Of a stretch of 64,000 bases of DNA, positions 1 to 22,970 are shown one piece after another. The first letter of the stretch is position 1. Each line of letters begins with the position of its first letter. Location of the stretch: NCBI RefSeq assembly GCF_031877795.1, contig NC_133934.1, forward strand, positions 47,150,725 to 47,214,724, in the 5' to 3' direction. Made by a program: the position numbers and the translations under genes. The DNA comes from Strix aluco. Its lineage: Eukaryota > Chordata > Aves > Strigiformes > Strigidae. Under the pieces are notes generated by a model, which made no database searches, was not told the DNA's origin, and worked only from the letters and a program-made list of their open reading frames with translations.

Positions 1-640
1 ACATGATGTATTAGGGTGGTACACATCACGGATCTTGACTTCAACTATAGCAGATGTTACATAAAAACTGGAAGAATGCAGTCTAAATAAAACCATTGTA
101 AGACAGATGGAAATTGTACTCAAAAGAGTAATCAATTGTTCCCTGTCAGAGTGAAAAGATATTACATTAGATTCCAAAAAGTAAGTAAAGGACAGAATCA
201 TGCAGCATGTTCATAAATTATTTACAATAATTAGAGAGTATGTTTATTAAATTTGCAGATTACATCTGGCTGGAAAATACTGCCAACTTGTTGTAGGACA
301 GGGTTAACATACAGAGTGAAATTAGAGAAATGTCTTAAGGGGGAAAAAAACCTGTCAGACACCAAGTTCTGACACTTGGGTAGGAATAAACAATAGGGGA
401 TGGAAAAAAGCAGGCTAAGTAACAGTTCTGAGATCAAATCTGATAAATAGTAGCCAAAGAAAGGTGGAAGAGAAAAAGGAGAAATTACGAATGCAATCTG
501 AACACAGTAACATTATCAAGCAGTGATAGCAAAGTGTCATACTATGATGTGAAACAAAGAGAACTTGCAAATTGGAGGGAAAAAAAAAAATCTTACTGCT
601 GCTCTTCTTGGTTTTAGTAAGATTGTAGTCTGACTGCCAT
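1..640. other. Intergenic, nothing recognised
   Basis: AT-rich sequence with short A-runs. I see no splice-bounded exon, no long reading frame starting at ATG, and no clear repeat boundary here. Confidence 0.5.
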
Positions 641-960
641 GTCTAGTTTTAATAGACAGATCTAGTCCACTTCGAGTTCAGGAAAGAGCAAGAAAAATGT
701 TGAGCACATTACAAACAAGGGAAGACTGCAGGAGCTGGGGTTGTCTAATATACTGAAGAAAAGACTAAAAGGGAGGTTCAGACAACATGCTGAATATATA
801 AATGTTAGCCGCCATGAGTAAGAAAATAAATAGTTCTCCACATTAGTGGTGGTCATGGAACAGTGGACATATTCCTCATAGGGAATTTCCTTTGGATATT
901 CTAGCAGGACAGGTAGTTAGAAGCTGGTTAGTTTGCCTAAAAATGTTGTGAAATGTACTT
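640..960 (+). repeat. Ancient CR1-like LINE 3'-region relic
   Basis: The stretch has the degraded phrase order of an old CR1 3' region: a 'gagctggggttgtctaatatactgaagaaaag' type segment (about 735-766), then a purine-rich middle, then a 'gggaatttcctttgg...ctagcaggacaggtagttagaagctgg' type segment near 880-930. The phrase order is seen directly; the family assignment is from memory of avian CR1 consensus layout. It is far more diverged than the two younger CR1 copies in this window. Confidence 0.5.
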
Positions 961-1020
961 ACTTTTTTTAAAGAAACAAGTTAAACAACAACTGTCAGAA
1001 GTGATTTACATATAGATGAC

Positions 1021-1486
1021 TGTGAGCAGACACAAACAGGACGCAGGAACAACCACAAAACCACGGATGAAATGCAAAGAGTACATTTATTTTCATTACC
1101 TCACAACCTGTGGCATCTCTGCAGCAGCACCCGGGCAGAGGCACACAAGCAAGGACACAGGTACTGTGGAGCTTGGTTGTTCTTAGCCAGAAAAAGGAGA
1201 AGAAAGAAAAGATCTTGAACCTGCTGCTTTCATCTGTATATACCAGGGATTTCTGCAGGCATAATTTTCCACTGTGGCTTGATCTTTCCCACAGTAGGGA
1301 AGGAATCTCAAGGATGTTCACTGTGTCTATCACAGGTCTATGTTACCTGAAAGCAGACGTTCTACCCATCAAGCACACAAAGCTAAACAGCAATTAGTAC
1401 GATATATGTGTTTTTCAACACCCCAGCTGCAAGTCACTTCAGCGTGTTTACCATCCTCCTCGCCAATCTTCAGTTGTATTCCCACA
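1021..1486 (-). repeat. 3' LTR of the ERV
   Basis: On the minus strand it starts TGTGGGAATA at 1486 and ends CTCACA at 1021, the usual TG...CA termini. It aligns along its whole length with 5451-5899. A TATA-like TATATAC lies at about 1236-1242 and an AATAAA poly(A) signal at 1086-1091 (both minus strand). Relative to the other LTR it carries about 25 extra bases near 1412-1440, so the copies have diverged since insertion. Confidence 0.93.
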
Positions 1487-1500
1487 TTCCACCCCCTCAC
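1487..1500 (-). other. Polypurine tract of the ERV
   Basis: The minus strand reads GTGAGGGGGTGGAA directly abutting the TG start of the 3' LTR. A purine run in this exact place is the plus-strand primer expected of a retroviral element, and it fixes the inner boundary of the 3' LTR. Confidence 0.85.
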
Positions 1501-2519
1501 CCAAGTGACCACTTCTGCTGGGGCTGGTAAAGCTGGAGGTGTTCATTTGGGCTTGCAGGGTATAGCACAGAGCGATTTACAGAGGCACACAATAAACACA
1601 TATAAAATAAAGAAAAAAAGGAATAAACGTATCCCTACAATAATGCTTTGGATCAGGTGTCCCATTCATCCTGTCAGAGAGTTAAACAACTCAGTCAGCC
1701 AGGCACCTTCAGTAGATGGTTTCATTTGATGCTTTAAGTCCTAGAGATGTTGAATGTCGCCCTCTACACTGGCTGATCCATCAGTTATGTTGAAGCAACA
1801 CATGCCTTCAAAACTGAAGCAGCGTTTATGTTGTCAAAGGAGGAAATAGACCATCGTCAATCAATTTTGTGATGTTCATTGGCATACAGCCGTTACCTAC
1901 TCAGAAAAAATACCAATGAGAAACATTAATATCAAAATCACTCAGCATAATATCATTCTGTAACACAGCTACTGGGGTTAGCATGCCAATAAAAGACATT
2001 GTCAAATAGATCTGCAGTTGTTAATCTTCCCTTAATATAAAAGGCAGATGAGCCAGTTACAGTAAAGGCCAATCAAATCTAAGCATGTACATGCTGATCT
2101 TGTAGAAATGTCCATGGTATGTGTTTGTAGTATAAGACTATAAAGCACAACGAGCCAACCTGTGGGAGGGGAGTAAAACATAGTAATACATACGCTGTTG
2201 CTCCAGATTCTTCCGTTAGTATTACTCTGGGTTTGATAACCTGATGTGGGGTAATTGCCCACTCAGATTGAACTTCAATTCAATGTTGGGTTCACAACAC
2301 CAGTAACACCATTCCAATGTTACCTCCTCTAGATAAGGCCCAGATATTCATCGAAGAGACCTGAAATACAAGAACTCAAGAATCTGATAACAACAAAGGA
2401 TGCAAAATAAGAGAAGTTGGGGTATAAAACCATACAGCATTCTCAGGGGTTATTATATGAATCTTCACGTCTAGGCTGATAGATTCGTTCTGATTTTTTG
2501 GCCCAGTCATCTGCCACAA
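1501..2519 (-). pseudogene. Degenerate, shortened 3' pol region of the ERV
   Basis: About 1 kb lies between the end of recognisable reverse transcriptase and the polypurine tract. This is too short for a complete RNase H plus integrase (and dUTPase in ERV-L), and I cannot recognise integrase zinc-binding or D,D-35-E motifs in any frame. I infer internal deletion plus decay. No env-like signal peptide or transmembrane segment is evident. Confidence 0.55.
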
Positions 2520-3513
2520 TCACCATGATACTATATAATCTAGAATAGTTACTTCCAAGTCAACAGGATGTCCTTGCCCACAAGTGTATAATTGCGCATG
2601 CTCAATCAAAAAATTTCTGCAGGCATCAAAGGCTTCTCGTTGCTTGGTCCACTGCCAAACAACCTTCTTCCTAGTTCCTAGTTCCTTCCTTCTTTGTAGC
2701 AGAGGGTGCATTAATACCATCAGATGTGGGGTAAAAGTTCTCCAATACTCTAAAAATAAAGTCTGTAACTGTTTTACTGTGGTTGGCACAGGAAATTGCT
2801 GGACTATTTGCTGTACTTTATTTGGTATTTCTCTAATCTGTCCACACCAAACTATTCCCCAAAATTGTACAGCAGTACTAGGGGTCTGTATTTTCTTTGG
2901 CTTAATTGCCCAGCCTCAGTCCTGTAAATGTGCTTCCAGCAACTCAGCAGCTGCTTCAGTTTCATGTTGTAACTCTTGACATAATCAATAAATCATCAAT
3001 ATAATGGTAAAAAGTAACACTAACCAGCCATAGTACCACATCAGCTGCTACCATCTGGTGGCAAACGGAGTGACTGTGTGTATATCCCTGAGGCAACGCT
3101 TGGAAAGCATATTGCTTTTGTTGCCAGATAAAGGCAAACTGGTCTTGGCTTTCTGAAGCAATGGCTATTGAAAAAAAAGCATTAGCAAGATCTATCATCA
3201 CTTTCCAGAGTTGTAAATTTTTGCTGATTTTTTCTGTAAAAGCAACCATACCTCGTACTGTAACATGGGGAGAGGGTGACTTTATTCAATTCTCTATAAC
3301 CTGTAGTCATTCTCCAAGTGCCAGCTGGTTTACAAATGGGCCAAATAGGATTATTAAAAGCAATTGTACTTTTCTAACAATTCCAACTTGTTGAAGTCCC
3401 TGAACAGCTTGAGTAATTTCCTCCTTCCCCCCTGGAATACAATATTGTTTTACAGTTAACACCTTGGGAGGCATGGGCAGCACAACATGATCCCACTTCA
3501 AGAAACCACACAA
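2520..3513 (-). pseudogene. ERV reverse transcriptase remnant
   Basis: Minus-strand fragments in order: an N-terminal piece (3513-3307), the palm with the LPQGY motif (about 3099-3085) and the catalytic YIDD motif (3003-2992), then a thumb/connection piece with a VKQLQTL-type motif (2789-2520). The first two are in one frame separated by a stop; the third is in another frame, so there is at least one frameshift. The catalytic residues themselves are intact, but the gene is broken. Class III affinity is inferred from the general motif style. Confidence 0.88.
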
Positions 3514-3589
3514 GACAGTTATAGATCAAATAGCAAACCCTGCTTGCAAAGTCCCGAAGCAGAAGCGACCATTTAGTTTCAACTGTTTG

Positions 3590-3830
3590 TCCTGTCAACA
3601 CATCCACACCCAAGATATATTCTATACCTGGGGCAATTAACACCATCGTGGCAAATTGCATGGCATTCCCTATTGTTAAGGTAATCTTTGCTCAGAGGGC
3701 AGGGGTCAGATTCCACCCCCACCCCCGAATCTGTGATGCAGCTTCTTTATTACCAATATTACTGCGTAATACAGTAACCTCAGCTCTGGTATCTGTCAGA
3801 GCTAACACATGTAAAATCCCCCCAGACCAC
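3590..3830 (-). pseudogene. ERV aspartic protease remnant
   Basis: The minus strand encodes an ALTDTRAEVTVL segment (DTRA at about 3793-3782), which lines up with the retroviral protease active site D-T/S-G-A. Here the invariant glycine is arginine. A C-terminal PGIEYILGVDVL segment (about 3631-3596) follows in the same frame after a stop near 3692. Both the missing glycine and the stop argue against activity. Confidence 0.75.
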
Positions 3831-4822
3831 CAGAGTATAGTCAGATGAACACAAGGGTGTCCGGTCCCCTCACAGTAAGAGGCTGCACTAGCAGCAAATT
3901 TCGGGGACCTGCCAACCCTTAATTTGTACTTTTTTGGCATTTGCCAGGTAGTGTCTTGCCTTGAGATGGCAGGCAGAGTGGAGGGTGGGTGCAGAGTTGG
4001 TGGTGGGGCTAGGGGCGGTCTGCTTTTCTGCGTAAATGCTAAGTTTTGCCATTGACAAAACATTTATGATGCCGTGATCCCATCTATTTCTGACTGTGGG
4101 ATACCATCTCATACAAGATCATTCCACATGTCTCCTTATCACCCGTGCTGTGGCTCCTCACGTATTTGCTGGCTTTCCTTTATTCACCACCCAAACAGAT
4201 GGTTCTGACATTACAGCCTCAATTTCCCTCAAGATATCTGCTAGGGTGTCTACGTTACCCATAGCATTTGTCACAGATGGTATAATCAAGGGTTTTAGTG
4301 AGGCAGGCACTACTCAAAAACTGCATTTTGATATTTCTCATTACTGCTACCCTGTCTGGATTAGATCCCGTAACCAAGACGAGCCATCCCTATCTGTCAC
4401 ATCAAACTAATACCTTTTACCATTGTACACCAGTTCCTGAGGGACAACATTAATTCTGTAGATTCTGTATATGCTGTTAAAACTGATGCACACAACCACC
4501 GATATAGCACAGGTGCAATAATAGCTCACCCATTAGGACCTCTGGTACTTTGCAACTGAGCATATCTTTATCTGATCAGCATTGTCTATAGGGCTTAATA
4601 AATCTTTTTCATGCACTAATAAATGAATAGATGCAGTTCCACTATCCCAAGCTCACAAAATCCATGCCAGTATGCCTTTCCCACTCTGTTGTTGATAATT
4701 CTCTTAAAATTCCTTCAACTCTTTTGGAGTGTAAGTACACATAAGCTGCATTCCCCCATCTGCTTGCTCCTACTGCCCCTTCATTTGTATGAGGGGTCAT
4801 GCTTCCACCATCTTCCTGCCTT
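3831..4822 (-). pseudogene. Broken C-terminal gag / gag-pol junction of the ERV
   Basis: Short frames with stops and shifts separate the recognisable gag start from the protease. A proline-rich stretch is readable around 3960-4010 on the minus strand. No zinc knuckle (CX2CX4HX4C) is visible, which is not unusual for ERV-L-like Gag. Nothing more specific can be supported. Confidence 0.5.
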
Positions 4823-5413
4823 TTAAGTCCGGATCAAATTCAAACTTGGTCTTGGAGTCTGAGCATTCACTCTGAATATTTCCATCACATTCCTTAGGAT
4901 CCCATGACCATTTTGTGGTGAGAGCATGGACTTGGGAAATTGAAACTTTACTTTTCCCATATTTGTCCCTTCGTTTAGTAGCACACATGCTACCAACCAC
5001 TTTACATTATCTTGCGGATCACAGCACTGCTCTGCTTGAATAGTAATTACTTCTGGCACAATCGCCTTTGCATCCTGTAAAGTCCTGACCTCCTCTTCCC
5101 ATTCTCTCATTTTACTCTGTAATGCAACAACTTCATGGTCAAGAGCTCTAAGACCAGTAACTAATAACCATCCCAACTGCCCTGCTAACTTGCAAGAAGA
5201 ATCCGATGCTGCTTTCCATGGTGATCTGCATATAGCCGTTGCAACTGTCTGGGGGGTAACCGCTGCCCTTTCATCTATTTCAGGCCATGCTTCCAGCAGA
5301 GTCAATTTAGCCAGGAAAGCAGCCACGGGAGTCCAGTCCTCAGTACCAGACCACCCCAGAATAAGGGAGTCCCTGTCATGGTCTCCCCAGTCCCTGACTT
5401 CTTTTTTAGCCAT
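4823..5413 (-). pseudogene. ERV gag N-terminal reading frame
   Basis: The longest open frame of the provirus starts at ATG 5413-5411 (residues MAKKEVRDWG), just downstream of the primer site, and runs 196 codons to a stop at 4823. A second ATG lies five bases upstream at 5418-5416 in another frame. Residues about 88-116 have the heptad-like, Glu/Lys-rich look of a coiled coil. Sequence resembling its continuation is found in a different frame down to about 4797, so the frame is cut by a shift. Assignment as gag rests on position and general resemblance to class III Gag. Confidence 0.7.
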
Positions 5414-5430
5414 GGCATGGCTGTTCCTGG

Positions 5431-5448
5431 ACCCTGCCGACCACGCCA
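5431..5448 (-). other. ERV primer binding site, tRNA-Ser-like
   Basis: Plus strand 5431-5448 reads ACCCTGCCGACCACGCCA, which ends in CCA and, from memory, matches the 3' end of vertebrate tRNA-Ser (AGA/TGA type, ...ATCCTGCCGACTACGCCA) at 16 of 18 positions. It sits two bases inside the 5' LTR, exactly where a PBS belongs. Confidence 0.7.
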
Positions 5449-5450
5449 AA

Positions 5451-5899
5451 TGTGTGAGCCGACACAGGCAGGAACAACCACAAAACCACAGATGAAACAC
5501 AAAGAGTAAATTTATTTTTGTTACCTCACAACCTGGGGGATCTTTGCCGCAGCACCTGGGCAGAGGCACACAAGCAAGGACACAGGCACTGTGGAGCTTG
5601 GTTGTTCTTAGCCAGAAAAAGGAGAAGAAAGAAAAGATCTTGAACCTGCTGCTTTCATCTGTATATACCAGGGATTTCTGCAAGCATAATTTTCCACTGT
5701 GATTTGATCTTTCCCACAGTAGGGCAGGAATCTCAAGGACGTTCAATAAGGTGTCTCTGAGTCTCTCACAGGCCTATGTTATTTAAAAGCAGACATTCTA
5801 CCCATCAAGCACACAAAGCTAAACAGCAATTAGTATGATATATGTGTTTTTTGAGGGTGTTTACCATCCTCCTCACCAACCTTCCATTCTATTCCCACA
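5451..5899 (-). repeat. 5' LTR of the ERV
   Basis: Minus strand begins TGTGGGAATAG at 5899 and ends CTCACACA at 5451. A TATATAC box is at about 5661-5668 and an AATAAA signal at 5511-5516. It pairs with 1021-1486; the differences are mostly substitutions plus a roughly 25-base gap and a 6-base gap. A direct duplication ATGAC follows at 5900-5904. Confidence 0.93.
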
Positions 5900-5904
5900 A
5901 TGAC

Positions 5905-6764
5905 CTCGCTTCGGGTAGAAAATGAATGGGCAGTTTTAGCATGATGCTTCAATGTAATAAATATTGCCATACATAATGTTTAAGATTTGAAGATGCTACA
6001 TAGGAAAGTAAGTATTCAGAAAATACCCAAAGTTATTTGGAAACAAACTTTGAACCACATACTTAGCTCATATTGCAACACAAAAATGTAATGTTACTTG
6101 CAACCAAAATAAAAAACCCCAAACTTCCCCACCTATTTGTATCCCGGTCCTGATATCTACATAATGTTCCTGCAACTAAATAAACAGTTTAGCAGCAAAC
6201 ACAAGTAATTTATTTTACAGCACCTTTTTTTTTTTCTATATTTCTTTAAAACTTCTGAAGCAATTGTAAGATAATGTTTTAATGTAAATTGATGACTTTC
6301 ACATCTTCATGTGAATCAGTTTCATGAAGAATATTCCAAGACATATTTTATATTGAAGACAGAACATTATAATAAAACAAATCAGCTGGCAAATGCATAC
6401 AGTATTACAAAGAATTAAAATCCCTTTATCCACCATCACAACAGTAAATGACAATTTATGATTGCATGACATTTAGTACTTGAACCAGAAGAAACAAAAT
6501 TAGTAACTATAAAATCATTTAGCTTTATTAAATAAAATCCTTTGATATACTTACTGTTCCAAGAAATGTAGAAAAAAACATTTCCAGATATTCTTTCATG
6601 CCAAATGGGAACATTTAGCAATGGTTTTCTTTTTCACTTGCCTGAAGCAAGTTAGGGTAAATGCTGGACATACATTTTGAAAATTATTATGTATTGCAAT
6701 ATACCAATATTGTCTTTCTGATTATATTAAACAGTAGCACCATCTACTGGTCCAGAAGTTCCTT
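5905..6764 (-). other. TMEM144 3'-flank / probable 3' UTR
   Basis: AT-rich sequence downstream of the TMEM144 stop codon (6767-6765). Candidate AATAAA signals on the minus strand are at 6524-6529 and 6209-6214. Which one is used cannot be told from sequence alone. The ERV insertion lies beyond it. Confidence 0.5.
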
Positions 6765-21309
<14,545 letters not shown>

Positions 21310-21425
21310 AGCTCAACCAGACAATGTCTGGAGCAACCTGCTCTAACTTCGATAACAGCACTGCTTTAAGCAGGGAGTTGAACCAGATGACCTCTGGAGG
21401 TTCATTCCAAGCTAAATCCAAGTCA
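21310..21425 (+). repeat. Old CR1 3'-end fragment
   Basis: The phrase 'ggagcaacctgctctaac' followed by 'agcagggagttgaaccagatgacctctggaggttcattccaa' is the diverged equivalent of the CR1 3' UTR segment that precedes the CR1 tail. Family assignment is from memory of the consensus wording. Confidence 0.65.
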
Positions 21426-22319
21426 AGAGCAAATAATAAACTGGCACACAGCATTAAGTTGACTACACTTTTTTGCACATGCTTGCACATACTTTGCACA
21501 TCAGAGAGGTTCAGAGAGTTCACTAAAAGCCTATTCTCTTCTCTACAATCCTATGTTATTGCCAGAAGGACTTGCAGCGTATGTTGTCTCCAGAGGTTTA
21601 TAGCTACCAAATGCCAAACTAGAAGCATTTGCTGAAGCTGCTAAGATATTAGTGGTTGTATCTGAAACCCAAGCACAGACAACTGGAATTGTTGCTGTTA
21701 TTGAAGGTTTTTTTTCACCAAGTAGCCCTTACTGAAGGGCACTTTGGGGTTTCCAAGCTGCAGAGGAAATATAATAGAATTTTGTTGGCACACATTGCGC
21801 TTATCCTAACTTCACTGGTTTACCTCACAGAAGATTGTGCTCTGTATTTGCACCGTTTCCTGAGAAATATACCACCATTTTCTTCCTTTGCACAGAGACA
21901 CAACAAATTACGATGCTCAATGCCACAGCAACACACTGCTACAGTCTCTGCAGACAGGCACAGTATCAAGAAACCTGCCCATAAGAGCTTTCACCTCAAG
22001 GCTGATCCAAGCTGTTGTTGAGAAACTGTTTCCGCTAATTGAACAGGTATTTTTAGAAGTTTCATGTCACATTGGCTGTTTATTTGCCTGTTTCTCCTAT
22101 CATCTATTTGTCATCAAGGGTGGATACTTTCATCCTTATTCTAGGAGACTCCTATCAGTCCCGAGGCAGCTCAGTGATGTCCGAGGCCCCTGACTTGCTG
22201 CTCAAGAAACGTTTCTTTGCTTCCCTAAGATGAACGCTTTTGAAAGACGTTCCTCAGGCAGTATTTTCACTAAGAGGCATCACACAACAAGGAAAAACGT
22301 GCAGCTGAGCTCCCGACAC

Positions 22320-22880
22320 CGGCGGGTGTTGCTTCCGTTGACACCAACGCGCCCGGGCTTCCGCAGGGCAGGCAGGCCCCGGCTGCCAACGGGACAAGGC
22401 CCGCAGACGGGGCCCAGCCCTCGCCCAAGGCCGCCGGGGCAGGGAGCGCCAGCCGGCTGAGCAGGCCAACGGCCTCGGCGACGCACCCTGAGAGGAAGCT
22501 GTGGCACCCCCCCTCCAGCCGGCACCTTCCTCTCCTCAGCGCCCTGTCCCCGGCTCACCGCCGCGGCGTCTTCGACGCCGCTCCGCTCCCGCAGCCGGCG
22601 GGGCGGAAGGCGGCCAGGGATGGACCCGCGTCGGGCGATCCCTCGCCTGAGCCTGCCGCGCGGCCTCGGATGTCGCCGCCGCTGCCCGCGCCCCTCCGCG
22701 CTACCGCACAGGCCTCCCCCGCCGCTCCGGCCTCCCGCCCGGGCCTGCGCCGCCCCTCGCCTCGGCCCGCCTCCTCCCCACCCGCTTCCCCGGCCGGGAG
22801 GGGGATGAGGGCGAGAGCGGCCGCCGCGCCCCGCTCGCCCGCCTTTCTGCCGCGGAGCCATCATGGCGGTGGCCCAGAGG
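22320..22880. promoter_or_regulatory. CpG island, probable TMEM144 promoter (possibly bidirectional)
   Basis: Abrupt shift to very high GC and dense CpG between about 22320 and 22880, in an otherwise AT-rich window; GC-rich but less CpG-dense sequence continues to about 23330. Several GC-box-like CCGCCC/GGGCGG words are present. It lies about 3.5 kb upstream of the TMEM144 start codon and is the only CpG island in the window. A YY1-like CATCATGGCGGT word sits at its plus-strand edge (22859-22870), which hints at transcription in the other direction too. Confidence 0.8.
22559..22860 (-). other. TMEM144: Candidate noncoding first exon of TMEM144
   Basis: A consensus-quality donor (GCGGCG|GTGAGC on the minus strand) occurs at 22559/22558 inside the CpG island and would splice to the acceptor at 19053. 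The upstream limit is arbitrary because no TATA box marks the start site. This is inference from splice-site quality and position. Confidence 0.35.
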
Positions 22881-22970
22881 AGCGGAGGGACCAAGAGAAA
22901 CCTTAAATTTAGGCACTCACGGCGTGATGAAAGCGCCTTTGCTCCTCCCCGGTCTGAAACGGCAGCTTGA
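22863..22970 (+). other. Short ORF at the CpG-island edge, plus strand
   Basis: ATG at 22863 within CATCATGGCGG opens 35 codons (starts MAVAQRSGGTKRNL, basic) and stops at 22970. I do not recognise a protein. It may be nothing more than a YY1-type promoter element or a piece of a divergent noncoding transcript. Confidence 0.15.

Larger units (their letters stand above)
1016..5904 (-). mobile_element. Two-LTR endogenous retrovirus, ERV-L/ERV-S-like, degenerate
   Basis: A full insertion read on the minus strand: 5' LTR (5451-5899), tRNA-Ser-like primer site (5431-5448), gag remains, protease, reverse transcriptase, a shortened pol end, polypurine tract (1487-1500) and 3' LTR (1021-1486). The insertion is flanked by identical 5-bp duplications ATGAC at 1016-1020 and 5900-5904. 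The 5-bp TSD, an RT with YIDD, and no env-like reading frame fit class III (ERV-L-like) elements. Stops and frameshifts break every gene, so it cannot encode a working virus. It lies downstream of the TMEM144 3' end in the same orientation. Confidence 0.93.

Noticed and set aside
995-1333. 112-codon minus-strand frame, with a near-identical partner at 5437-5746
   Set aside because: Both translate the two LTRs of the same provirus; LTRs do not encode this as a gene.
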